From contig NC_009901.1 of assembly GCF_000018285.1 (NCBI RefSeq), forward strand, positions 5,068,501 to 5,132,500: DNA of 64,000 bases, given 5' to 3'. Both the position numbers and the translations under genes were made by a program. The DNA is from Shewanella pealeana ATCC 700345 (lineage in GTDB: Bacteria; Pseudomonadota; Gammaproteobacteria; Enterobacterales; Shewanellaceae). Below are positions 34,097 to 46,500 of this stretch, one piece after another (position 1 is the first letter of the stretch; each line of letters begins with the position of its first letter). The notes below the pieces were generated by a model. It was not told the origin of the DNA. It made no database searches and worked only from the letters and a program-made list of their open reading frames with translations.

Positions 34097-35410
34097 TTAT
34101 GGTTCGCGAAGTGCATTTGCTTTAGCGCGTAATAGAGGCTTTAGCCAATAATTTAAAACGGTTTTCTCACCGGTTAATATGTCGGTACTGGCTTGCATTC
34201 CTGAAATAATCGGCCAGCCATTGAGTACGTTTTCTTCTGTTTTTATATGGGCTTCGAAATAGGTGGTGCCGTCATCTAGCTGTTGAGCATCCGGGCTCAC
34301 ATAGATCACCTCACCTTTGAGGCCGCCATATATCACGAAGTCATAGGCGGTAAATTTAACGGTTGCCTGCAGCCCAGTGTGCACAAAGGCGATGTCTTTG
34401 GGGGCGATTCGAGTTTCAATGATCAAAGCGCCGTCCTGAGGCACTATGCCCATGATTGATTCGCCTGGCTCAACCACCGCACCAATGGAACGCACTAAGA
34501 TATTGGTCACATTGCCATTGATAGGTGAAACAATTTGAGTTCTAGCCAAGCGATCGGCAAGGGTTTTGATGCTCTCGGTGAGGGCATTGAGTTCATTAAT
34601 CACTTCATTACGCTCGGCTTCCGCACGGCTTAAGAAGTCTAAAGCCACGGTGAGATACTCAGCTTCGGCTTGATTCTGCGCCGCACGTAGTTGACGACCG
34701 TTAGCCTTCGATGCCGATAACTCGCCTTTCAAGCGGATCTCATCACGCTCAAGCTTTAATAGCTCTAGCTCCGCAACCGCGCCCTCTCGCACCGCCGCGC
34801 GGGTCATCACGATTTCCTGCTTTACTAACTGCAAACCACTGAGCTGTGCCTGAGTGGTGATCAGCCCCTCTTCTATCGCTTGTACTTTTTGCTCTATCAC
34901 CTGCGCCGATTGCTCTAACTGTGATGACAACTGAGATAATCGCGAACGATAAATCGCTTTCGAGCGGGTACTGACCGACACATCGAGTGCACTGATTGCC
35001 TTCGGCTTGATTAGCACTTTATCGCGCCAGTAGCTCGCTGCATCATCAATAACCACGCTGCTAATCTCTGCATCTAAGCGTGCCTTTTGCCGTTTAAGCG
35101 CAGCGGCTTGAATATTGGCCTCATCGTAGGCCGATGCAAAACGAAGTTCATCGAGCAGTAATAGCGGCTCTCCCGCCGAGACTGACTGTCCCTCCCTAAC
35201 TAATACCTGTTTTAAGATCCCGCCATCTAGACTCTCAATCTGCTGCACGGCTAATGTCGGCACTACCATGCCTTCACCCACCACTACCTCTTCGAGCTTG
35301 GCAAATGAGGCCCAGACTAGGGTCACGACAATCAAGGCCGCCACCAGAAAAATCAGTTGGTTAGCGCGCTTAGCACCCTCAAGGTGCTTTATATGGAGAC
35401 GGCCGCTCAT
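34097..35410 (-). CDS. Type I secretion membrane fusion protein (LapC-like)
   Basis: The 437-residue HlyD-family protein has a single TM near 20-40 (LIFLVAALIVVTLVWASFA). The lipoyl-domain motif EGMVVPTLAVQQIESLDGGI is followed by a long coiled coil (about 90-290) and the C-terminal beta region with the conserved IMGIVPQDGALIIETRI stretch. It spans the periplasm between the ABC transporter and the TolC-like channel. It overlaps the ATPase gene by 4 bp. Strong match to LapC/RTX export adaptors. Confidence 0.95.
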   Translation of the reverse strand: MSGRLHIKHLEGAKRANQLIFLVAALIVVTLVWASFAKLEEVVVGEGMVVPTLAVQQIESLDGGILKQVLVREGQSVSAGEPLLLLDELRFASAYDEANIQAAALKRQKARLDAEISSVVIDDAASYWRDKVLIKPKAISALDVSVSTRSKAIYRSRLSQLSSQLEQSAQVIEQKVQAIEEGLITTQAQLSGLQLVKQEIVMTRAAVREGAVAELELLKLERDEIRLKGELSASKANGRQLRAAQNQAEAEYLTVALDFLSRAEAERNEVINELNALTESIKTLADRLARTQIVSPINGNVTNILVRSIGAVVEPGESIMGIVPQDGALIIETRIAPKDIAFVHTGLQATVKFTAYDFVIYGGLKGEVIYVSPDAQQLDDGTTYFEAHIKTEENVLNGWPIISGMQASTDILTGEKTVLNYWLKPLLRAKANALREP

Positions 35411-37527
35411 TTCAGCTCTCCTTTCTGACGCACATTCACCGCTTTGATACGACTCTTGCCACGTTGACGCATCTCATCAGGGGTTTGCTCTTGAATGATG
35501 CGTCCCTTATCGACCACTAAAATACGGTCACATAAACTCAGCAATTTAGGGTTGTGGGAGGCGATAACTAGGCTGCTATTTTTGACCTGTGATAGGCAGG
35601 CGATAATTTGATTCTCGGAGCGCTCATCCATGGCGCTAGTTGGTTCATCCAGTAGCAGTAATTTTGGCTGGCGCAGCAACACTCTTCCCAAGGCAATAGC
35701 TTGACGCTGGCCACCGGAAAGCTGACGACCAAACTCACCCACTTGGCTATCTAAGCCGCTTCCCAGTCGATCCATTAACTTATCTATCCCAGAGCTAACT
35801 ATGATCTCAGCTAATAAGTTCTCATCAACCTTCTTTAAGCCAAATAACAGATTATCCAGCACTGTGCCGTACACCAATGCTGGCTGCTGTGACATCCAAC
35901 CCACCTGCTCTCTAACATCGCTAATTGCCCACTGGCGGGCCTCTAGTCGGTTATAAAACAATTGACCACTACTAAGTTGATACTGCCCAGCCATAATAGC
36001 TAGCAGGCTCGACTTACCCGCACCAGCAGGCCCAAGCAAACCTATCTTCTCTCCAGCTTTAATCTCTAGATTCACCTCGGTAAACGCTGGCAGAGGCTGG
36101 TCGGGATAACTAAAGCTGGCATGACGCAATGACAGCGCACCATTAAAGCCCACCGCAGTGCTAGGTTGGCTGGCTTTAACCTGCTCTTGGGGCAATTCCA
36201 AGATGGAGCTGACCGCCGTGATAGCCGACTGAGTCTGTTTAAACTTAAGCAGTAACATGGAGATCTGATTAATCGCATTGGCCGCGCGGCCACTTAGCAT
36301 GACGATGGCGATCAAGCCCCCCATACTCAAGTTGCCCGCGTGAATTTGATACACCCCAGAGATGATCAAGCCTATGGTGACCAACTGCTGACTATTCATC
36401 ACGCTATGATTGAGGGTGTTAGAGGCAATTCGAGACTCGTTCTGCCAATCGGCCAAGCTGTTGACCGTGTCATCCCAAATACGCTGCGCCTTGGGTTCAG
36501 CGTTATTCTGTTTGGTTTCAACCAGTAAGTTGAGGGTTTCTATCAGGTGAGCTTGGCGCTGAGTAGACAGCTGAGAGGTGTGTTCTATGGTCGCCATCAG
36601 CTTCTTTTGCATCACAAAGCTAATAATTAACAGCAGCAACATGCAGGCTAATGGCACCAACACCATATAACCGCCTAACCAAGTGATCAGGGCTAAAAAC
36701 AACAGAGTAAAGGGCAGATCCACTGCGGTGACTAAGGTGGCCGAGGTGATAAAGTCACGAATACTATCAAACTCTTGCAGCTGCTTAGCAAAGGCGCCAG
36801 CGGAGGCTGGCCGGCTCTCTAAACGCATGCCCAATACCTTAGAAAACAAGATATTCGACATCTTAATATCGACCTGCTTACCGGCTACATCGGCTAAGCG
36901 TGTGCGCGCTTGCTTCAATAACCAATCAAATACAATGGCGATACAGGCTCCCGTTGCTAGCACCCACAAGGTGTCGATGGCCTGATTAGGCACGACACGG
37001 TCATACACATTCATGGTAAATAAGGGGGTAACCAGCGCGAGAATATTGATCGCTAACGAGCCAAGCAAGAAGCTGCCGTAAAAAGGTTTAACTTCGTCGA
37101 AGGCGGCTAATAACCAATGGCGCTTAACCTCAAGATGATGCTCTTCACTACGGGCATCGGTAATCATTTTGCGTTTAACGTGCCAGCTGTCTTGATAAAA
37201 TTGCGCCTTAAAATCGCTTGCCGTTATTGGCGAGGCAGTGCCTTTAGCGTCGATAAGTTGCAACTCGCCACTCTTATCTATGATTAACAGTCCTGGCTGA
37301 TTTTGCTTAGAGACAACAATGGCTGGCAGCGCCATCTTGGACACAGAGAGCTTCTGCTCTATCGCTTCTATCCCTAAGTTATCGCAAGCCTGCTGCAAGT
37401 CATGCCCCGACAGCCCTTTTCGGCTAACCATCTGCCGCAACAGCAACTGCTCGCTATAGGCGAGACCGAGCCGTTGACAGAGCGACTCAATCACATTAGC
37501 GGTGACGTCTTGCTCGAGTATCATCAT
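35407..37527 (-). CDS. Type I secretion ABC transporter (LapB-like) with degenerate peptidase domain
   Basis: The product has 706 residues. Residues about 1-135 form a C39-like domain without a catalytic Cys (positions that hold Cys read as other residues), as in LapB/HlyB-type CLD domains. A six-TM ABC membrane domain spans about 160-440. The ATPase has Walker A GPAGAGKSS near 496, LSGGQ near 600 and LLLLDEPTSAMD near 625. It exports a large unfolded protein without cleaving a leader. Its ATG overlaps the adhesin stop by 4 bp (ATGA), so the adhesin and transporter are translationally coupled. Confidence 0.95.
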   Translation of the reverse strand: MMILEQDVTANVIESLCQRLGLAYSEQLLLRQMVSRKGLSGHDLQQACDNLGIEAIEQKLSVSKMALPAIVVSKQNQPGLLIIDKSGELQLIDAKGTASPITASDFKAQFYQDSWHVKRKMITDARSEEHHLEVKRHWLLAAFDEVKPFYGSFLLGSLAINILALVTPLFTMNVYDRVVPNQAIDTLWVLATGACIAIVFDWLLKQARTRLADVAGKQVDIKMSNILFSKVLGMRLESRPASAGAFAKQLQEFDSIRDFITSATLVTAVDLPFTLLFLALITWLGGYMVLVPLACMLLLLIISFVMQKKLMATIEHTSQLSTQRQAHLIETLNLLVETKQNNAEPKAQRIWDDTVNSLADWQNESRIASNTLNHSVMNSQQLVTIGLIISGVYQIHAGNLSMGGLIAIVMLSGRAANAINQISMLLLKFKQTQSAITAVSSILELPQEQVKASQPSTAVGFNGALSLRHASFSYPDQPLPAFTEVNLEIKAGEKIGLLGPAGAGKSSLLAIMAGQYQLSSGQLFYNRLEARQWAISDVREQVGWMSQQPALVYGTVLDNLLFGLKKVDENLLAEIIVSSGIDKLMDRLGSGLDSQVGEFGRQLSGGQRQAIALGRVLLRQPKLLLLDEPTSAMDERSENQIIACLSQVKNSSLVIASHNPKLLSLCDRILVVDKGRIIQEQTPDEMRQRGKSRIKAVNVRQKGELK

Positions 37528-40500
37528 GGCTGCTGACTCAATAAGGCCATCTCATCCTCTAAGCGCGATAATGCATCGTCGGGGGGCGTTGCATATTGCA
37601 GCTCAGTGTTAGGGCCACTGTTTAGATAATGCTGCTCATCGGCTTGCTGCACACTTTGCTTTATCGCTTCTGTCAGCTCACTAACCACCAGCTCAGCATT
37701 GTCATCCTGCTCGACTGGCTGCATAGACTCAGGCTCTATGCCCAAGGCTGCTCGCGGAGACATAGCAAACCCGCTCGGCCCCGCCATAAAGCTAGAGAAA
37801 ACGACAGGCGGTACATCCACTGTGACGGTAATGGTTTCTACGATACCACTGGCGGTATCTGTACCTAATACCGCTGTAGGGTCTAAGGTGAGGTTTAAAA
37901 TATCGCCATCTTGTGCGCCAATAACCGTTAAGGTGGCGACATCATCAATATCCACCAGCCATTTATCACCATTTTTATTACCCGCTGATAGCGTCATAGT
38001 GTCGGGCACACCGTAGATGGTTAACACACCCGATTCATTGGTCGCCGGATTTTGCAGGGCTAGACCAAGGTTGAGTGCAACATCATTAATATCCGTTGCT
38101 AGCACATCTCCAACCTGAGTCCATACAGGTGCATCAACTTCAGGGGTTATCTCCACCTCAAAGTTCAGCACTTCAGCAGTACTTAAGTCTGTTTGTAAGC
38201 TGCCTAAAACTGTCGCACTATCGACCGAAGCGATCTCAAGTTGCACATCTAAGGTGCCAAAGGCGAGCTCACCGGGATAAATTTCGATTTGAGTCAAAGG
38301 GCTCGTGGTTGAGAGAGTGGCGTAATAGCTGTCGCTAGCGGCATCATATTTAAACGACACGAATTGGCTCCCCACCTTCACACCTTCTAAGTCCACCAGC
38401 GCTGAAGCATCATCAGAGGTGACTATCAGCTTCATCGAAATCGATTCTGTCGCATCAAACTCATTGATTTTGGCGTTTAAGTCGATAGTGATGACTTCAT
38501 CTTCGGTGCTGGTGTATTGGCTGTTTGGAGCCGTAATGACATCAATACCGTCGGCTATGGGTGAAACCCCAACTAGAATATTCGCTGCGCTGGTCACAAA
38601 GTCGGTAGTGCCTAGCTCTTGAGTAATAGCTTGAACCGAGAGGGGAATGTCACCGCTAAAATCTAAAGGCGGTTGCAATACCAGTCCGGCTAACTGCGCA
38701 GGAGTAGCTGACCAAGAATAAGTTGGCGAACCATTAAAGCTGCCTCCGTCAGTGCCCTCATTAGGCAACTGCACCAAGTTTGCCCCATCTTGGTAATACA
38801 GCACCGCGCCACTGGGTACGCCATGAATGGTCAGGTAGATCGCCTCAGAACCATCTTGGTCAATTAAACCTAAGCCGGATGCACCTAAACCAGACAGGTC
38901 GATCAGGCTATCCTCTTGACCCAATATGATGTGCGTATCCGCAGGTAATTCTGCGGCATCGGTTACCGGTGTCACCTCTATGGTAAAAGTATTTTCAAAT
39001 GGTGCCTGATCGGTGACATCGCCGCCATTTATGCTAGCAGTATCGATACTCGTCGCTGAGAACTTCAGCCTAAAGTCGCCACTTAAGTGCTCTGTCGGCA
39101 CAAACTCGAGTAGCCCCAACGAAAGGTTTAACAAGGCCATGCTGTTGCCAGTAAATTCCCAAGTATCAGTTGTGCCCGCCTTTAACGACCACAGACCTGT
39201 GCTGTCACTGATACTGCCGCCATCGAGCAAGGTAATGGTGATCGGGTTGGCGTTATCGCCAAACAGAATCTGCTCCGAACCACCTGTACTAGGGCTTGAA
39301 TCTGGATCATCTAACACTAGGCTGATCCCAAGTGGAATAGGGGCGTCTTCTAGCATGACTCGATTCGCGATATGTAAACTCACACCGTCGGCAACTGGAA
39401 CTATCTCAACTTCAAGGCTTTGAGAGTCATCAATTTTAGTGTCACCACTGATGCTATCGGTGGCAATAATACGAATAGGAATATTCAGCTCACCGGCATA
39501 ATCTTCGCTGATATTATGTAACTTGAGGTTAGCTAGTGACGCGCTAGTGAACACATATTCGATGACATTCTCACCCGTAGCATCATAAACCGCTTTTACA
39601 TCGCTGCCGCTAAAGTAGCCACCTTCGGGTAAGTCGGAAGCTAGCACTCTAAAGCTAATCAGGTCATTGCTATCAGGGCTAAGCAACTGATTGAGGTGGC
39701 CTGAAAAGTCGATAGCCGTATCTTCGATGGCGTCGACGCTTGTTAACAGTAATGCTCCAACGTCTGTTGCTTGGCTATTTGGCGCATCTTGGTCAAAACG
39801 CACCAAGAAGTTAGTCTTAATAATGGCGGCATCGTCTCGGTCCTGCACTCTCGCCTCGACGATTATCTGCTCTAAACCTGTGGCAAACTCGCTGATAATC
39901 GTCGCACCGCTAAGTAGGTCCAGCGCATACTCTTGCACCGTATCACTCGTCATGCCAGAAACTGGAATAATCCAGCGGCCATCACCATCGTCAATGGCTC
40001 CATTAGGGTGCGACACGTACCAACCGTCACCACTCGGCACTATGATCACCAAATAATCCAGTACCTCAGAACCGTCAATATCGCCATCGAAGAACAGTAC
40101 TTGCCCTGTTAAGTCGATCGCCGAACCATCACTGCTCACAAGCGTTGGCTGCTCACTTTGCAGATGCGTAGTTAAATCGACAACGGCATCGACAACCACT
40201 GTGATTTGGCTTGCAACATATTCACTTATTTGTGCACCGGTGTCAGAGGTGTCGGTCACTTGATAGCTCACATCAAAAGAGAAGCTACCGTCGGCATCTT
40301 CTGGTGGTACAGCAGCCAGTCGCCCTGAGTTGAGTAACGCGGTAAGTGTTGGGCTAGTACTATCGACTAAGGTACTGACATCTAACCCAGAAACTGGAAT
40401 CGTTACCTGTGAACCATCTAAGGTCAAAATAAAACCATCAGCGTCCTGATACGGGATAATAAGCCCAGTAATAGTTTCACTGCCATCAATATCGGCGTTG

Positions 40501-43500
40501 AGGTTGGGCGTAAAATCTAATGGGATGGCTTGGTCTTCAAAACCATAACTCGTCGTAGCCAGCGAAGCCGCATTGGCATCTATAACAGGAGCAATCTCGA
40601 TATTGACGGTTAGCTCATAATCCGCAGAATCACCATCCAACTCAGTGCTTTGAGCTAAAATGGTAAAGCTAATTTGGCCACTAAAGTCTGTCACCAGCTT
40701 TAGGCTTAAACTGGCCAACAGGGTGGCAGACACCCCATATACCGGCTGATTATTAATGAAACCAACCACAGGTAAGTTAACAGGACTTCCACCAGCATCG
40801 ACAAATATCACCCCATCGGGTAAGCCTGAAATGCGCAGATCGAGTGATTCTGATCCATCGTCGTCAGAGGTGACGATAGTGAAATCGAGAGCTATCGCCT
40901 CATCCTCTTTGAAATCAACCAGATTTGATATAACCCCCGTGTCATTATCTATGGTCCAGACATTAGCATCGCCATTAATAATCGGCTTGTCGTTTGCCAC
41001 TCCCGTCAGGGTCACTGTTACATGATCCACCTCGCTGTAATTCGGGTTGGGGTGAATAATGCCATCGGCGGGATCCTGTCCATCTTGCGAAGTCTCTGTA
41101 GCAAAGCTTCTAACCGCGATGGAAAACTCTCCAAGATTAGCCGAGCTAGCGTCGGCGGCAGGAATAAGCTTAGCCACTCCAGAGTCAACTTCAGAAGCCA
41201 GTACCGTCCACACATTTCCACTCACCGTCGCGGAAGGAGCATCGATAGACCAACCATCGGGCAAAGTGAGTTCATAACTTAAAATTTCAGAGCCTGAGCT
41301 GTCGGTTAATGCTCCTGCTATCACCGCCTTAAGCAAGATAGGCGCATCTTCGTCGCTGCGAATATCTTGGGTAGTTAATGTGGGCTTATCAGCAACCGGT
41401 GTGACATCTATGGTTACGGTCTCAAGGGAACTGAGTTTAGTGTCTTTATTGTCACTTTCGGTGGCTTTAGCTTGAATGGTGAAGGTAAATTCCCCGGCAA
41501 GGTTTTCTCCCACCGTCGCAATCAGGTTATCTAACTGAAGCTGACTTATCGACATACCATTGCTGATGGCAAGACCTATCGCAGTCAGGCTTAAACCAGC
41601 ACTGATGTTGTCGATAACATAAGTGACCGTTTCAGAGCCTTGAGGGTCTGAGCCGGTTTCATCTTTTGAAGTCGCCCCCAGCTTAATATTGAAACTTGCG
41701 GCATCTTCATTAACCGCATAACTGAACTCGCTACTCGCATCCCATAATGGGGTATCGGCCACAGACTCAACAGTAATCGGTACAGTAGTAGTAACTGCAG
41801 GCTTACCCGTAATGTTGACCGTGATGATAAAAGCTGCGCTGGCGGTGGCATCGGAGCCATCTTCTATCGGCTGATAACTCAAATCACCATTAGGAATCGC
41901 CACTCGCGTTAATGGGTCCTCACTCAACAGTCCATTGAGAAGAGACAGGATGTAATTACCATCGGCATCCTTTGGCACCTCGGTGCCGTCAAGCATCAAT
42001 ACTCCGCCCTGCAGAGCGGCTGCATCAAACACCATGCTGATAATAAATTCGCCTTCGTCGATATCTCCCGGCCTAGCCTCAACAGCAAAAATGGTATCCG
42101 TGTCCTCGATAAACGCGGTATTAAAGACGATGATTGAACCTTCGGCATCTTTAGCAATAAGGGTTAGGGTGTCGGTAGCAATATCACCGTCGGCATCGGT
42201 AATTTGCAATAGTACGTCTTCAGTAAACTGAAGCGCGTTGTAGGCAAACTCAAAAGTGGTCACCGTTGCTAAGCCATTTTCATCCACCACCAGCTCACCA
42301 TATTTAACTGCGGCTGGATTGGCATCAGTAAATAGCTCAATGACGGTTCCTACTGCGTAAGACACGCCTTTATAGGTGATATCAGTAACCTTAGCGCCAT
42401 CGGCTCCCTGCTCGGCAGAGTTAAACATCTGCACGCTATGCACTTCATTCACGGCTTCAAAAAACTCTAAGGTCTTTGCGGTATCTTCTGGAATATCATC
42501 GACTACGGTAACTGTGATGGTCTGCGAGGCTGACTTATCGTTATCGACATCAATTGCGTTCACTTCAAACAATAGATCTAAGCTGTTTTCACCATCGGCA
42601 TTAGCATGGTCAAAGGGTCTAAACTGCTTAAACTCCACTTTTCCATTGGCATTAAAGCGGATCTGAAATACCTGCTCCCCCCCGGTCTCTCGTGTAGCTA
42701 CATGCCAGCCGTCACCGTTAGCTGTGGTATTGAGTATGACTTTCTCGGTGCCGCTATAGTAAGTGCCAAAACTAAAGCTATCAGTCAGGGTGATTTCGGC
42801 AATGCTGTCACTGCCCGCCGATGTCGATAACAGCTGCGAAGTTGAGATGGGATTCGTACTTGTGAGGATCCCTTCGTTGATATTGAGTTGCAACGGATCG
42901 GGCAGTATGGCGTTTTGGCCATCATAGATATCGACTGAGACCTCTCCCGACGAGATGGTGTTATCACTGTCTCGAATGTCGACAGTGACCTTGAGGGTAT
43001 CAAATAGATCGGCGGCGCCTAAATGGTCAATCGGCCCCAGTAAGTTAAAGTCTAATGCTATGGTTGCCAGCTGTTCGGGGTCAACGGCGACGTCTGTTGG
43101 TAAGCGCATGGTAAAGACAAGCTTGCCCTCTGCCGTCACCGCGTCCAACGAAGCACCATCGTCTTTCACCAGCCAAAACAACTTTGAGCCATTTTGAGTC
43201 AGAGTGGTACCTGCGGCGTTTTTTACCTCAGCGCCATCAACCACACTAAATGCTACATCAACAATAGGATCTTTGCTCGCGGTGATATTAAAATGACCTG
43301 TGGCACTATCTCCGTAAGCGGTAATGGATGGGTCTTCGCTGACATTGAGGCTAATGTCGTTAATTGAGGCGGCAGCGGCATCTTGCACTGTTACCGTCAA
43401 TGTTGCACTGGCAACATCGCCGTCAAAATCAGAGATTAACAGGCCAAAGTCGATATCTTCGCTAAGTGTCTGATCAAAGGCTTGGTATAGGGTGAAGTCA

Positions 43501-46500
43501 TAGTTTTGATTCAGGCTATCGGCGCTAGCACTCCAACTGTGACTCAGCTCAATGACAAAAACCGGATCGCTCACATTGCCGAGGTGGGCGGTTAACGTCA
43601 GTCCATCGACACTCAGGCTATATTGAATATCTACCCCGCCCGCGGTCAGTTTTGGTTGCAGCGCCGTTGCCGCAAATGACACGCTGGACACAGTATCACT
43701 GCCCACCAGCACATCGAATGTGCCACTTTGGCTGATAGGATCATTGACCAGTAAACCTTCATCGAAGGTTAGCTGAGTGATATTTGCCAATGCAGCAGAA
43801 TTACCGTCACTCACATTCCAGGTTAATCTCCCTTCCTGTATATCGGTACCATCAAGATCCATCGCAGTGACATCGGTAATGATCTCGAGCAAATTAGTGC
43901 CAAGATGATCCAGTGGCGCCGACTGGGTGAAAGTAGCATCGACACTGAGATCATCCCCGACATTGCTTGCCGATAATACGATGGTAAATACGGTAATCGG
44001 TGACGCCTCATCGGTGAAAGCGGTCAAGGTTTTACCGTTATTCGATAGCACAAACTTCAACGCGATACCGCTGCTAGATAAGTTTTGGTTCTGCAGATGA
44101 AACGGAGTGAGTGCAGTAAAGCGAATGGTGTCAGCTTGTAAGGTGTCCGAGCCAGCGGTAACGCTAAAGGTTTCAGTCGTCACCTGCGGGCTAGCATCGA
44201 TATCGCCCTCTTGGCTCGCTCCTATCACATCAGTCATACCACCAGGCGCGCCATCGCCGACGGTGAAGGTCGCATTCGCCGTTGCTTCGCTGCCATCGGA
44301 ATCCAACACCGTATAAAATAGCTCAACAACTTGTGCTTGAGTGTTATCGAGATTTTCTGCGATCATGAAGCTCCAGCTACCGTTGGACTGAATAGTCATG
44401 ATCCCTTGAGGCGTAGCAATAACCGCTGGCACTGCAATAGACACTGGATAATCGACGCCATCATAATGCACCGAGGTCAGGGTTAAAGGTCCTTCGATGG
44501 TATAATCGTTACCGAATAAAGAGCCGACTGCGCTGGTGTCCTCAATGACAAACTCATGATCATCGAAAGCGAACGGGCGAGTGTCGCGAATATTAAGCAC
44601 GGCATAGGTGATGATCTCTTCTGATGTGCCGTCAGCATCAGTTTGCAGGCCACTTAAACGAATGTAGCTCAGCACATTACTGTTATTCAGCTCATCCATA
44701 GGCTGAAATAAGGACACATTCAGATCTGTCCCCGACAGATTTGCCGTCATCACTGTCTCACCATCACCGAGACGGATAAGGGTAAATGACTGCCCGTCAG
44801 CAGCCACACTGATGCTTAACGCTTGCCCCTCAGAGCTGAGGGTTAATAGCCGACTCTGCTCCGCCGTTATGCTTAAAGCGGCATCGGGGATCTCAATAGG
44901 AATCGTGACACTGGTGCTTAAGCTGATGTTGAGTGCAGCTTCATATATCGAAGCAATCGCAGGCACAAATAGCGTCGGCATAGCATCGCTCGCACTGTTA
45001 CCCGACTTATCGCTAACCTTAACATCGAGTGACCATGGCGCTTGACGATCTAGTCCTGTTACGTCTAAATCTGTAAACGACCAGCTACCACCAGCCTCAA
45101 CCAGCGCAGTAAAGGTTAACGCATTAATACCATCTGTTAGCGTCAGCTCAACGGCTTGACCAACCTCTACACCTGTTGTTATCCCGCTCAGTGACTTCTC
45201 GACACCATAGATAAACAAAGCCGCATCAAATCCATCAGCTCCGGTATCGATATCGATACTAATTTGGGTATCGAGAGTGACCGTATTTGTTCCGGTTGCT
45301 GGGTTACCCGCTAAATCTGCAGTATCGGCCTGCAATGATAACTGGCCATCGGCAAATATCGACAAGTCGACATTAGGAACCTGCCATTCACCGTTAACGA
45401 CAACCGCATTAAAGCTGGCGGTTTTACCATTAATGTCGACCACAGTGACGACGACCGGTCGGCCATCTTCGATATTAATAACTGTGCCGGCGAGTGTTGC
45501 ATTTGTCGATTCGGCGGCATTAATTAAGCCATTATCATCGACTATTTCGACGGTGATCGTCGCCAAACTATCTTTATCGACTGCGACATTTGCCTCAACT
45601 AAGTTGCCTGCGATATCGCTAGCACTCGCAGTAAAACCTAGGCTGCCATCCGCTAAACTCGAAACATCGGCGTCATCTATCTGCCAGCGGCTATCAATCA
45701 CTGTTGTGGTAAAAGTTAATGCCTTTCCCTCTACATCGGTCACGGTAATAGTGACCAACTGGTTATCTTCAATATCGGTGACACTGCCCGACATATCCAG
45801 CAGCAACATCTCGCTGGCATTGATCACGCTATCGCTACCAGTTTCAACTTCAATGCTAATTGAGGCCAAGATATCCACGGCAATTGTATCGCTTGCTGTG
45901 GCTAAGTTACCCGCCATATCTGTTACCGAAACAGTGGCACTTAGGCTCCCATCGGCAAAACCCGACAAATCCGCACCGCTCAGCTGCCATCCGCCAGCCA
46001 CGACAACTGTGGTGAAGCTCCGCTCATGACCTAGGGGATCACTAAAAATAACAGTAACAGTCTGGCCATCTTCAATATGACTGACGCTACCACGCACATG
46101 GACGGCTTGCTGCTCTGTGGCATTGATTACATCATCGCTATCGACAAACTCTATCGTCACCGAGGCTAATGTATCTTTGGTAATCGTACTGGAACCTGTA
46201 GCAAGATTGCCTTCTAAGTCTGAGGTTACCGCCCTTAGTGTTAACGCTCCCTCTGCAAGAGAAGACAGGTCGACGTCATCGACCACCCATGTGCCATTAC
46301 GGGTCACGCTAGTAAACAGCAGGGTGTGACCTTGACTATCGGTCACCGAAATCTCTACCGGCCGACCATCTTCAATATTGAAGACCTCACCAATGAGTGT
46401 GGTGGCTAGCACTTCTGCCTGATTAAGTAGGCCATTATCGTCAAGTGTTGTTATCGTGATGCTCGCCTGAGTATCTTTATAGGCTTCATCGGTTGCACTC

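Noticed and set aside
45277..46029. 250-codon plus-strand ORF inside the giant adhesin gene
   Set aside because: It is antisense to the highly repetitive Ig-like region; its length follows from repeated codon patterns of the adhesin, and it has no ribosome site. Other long antisense ORFs in 37-47 kb are the same kind of shadow.
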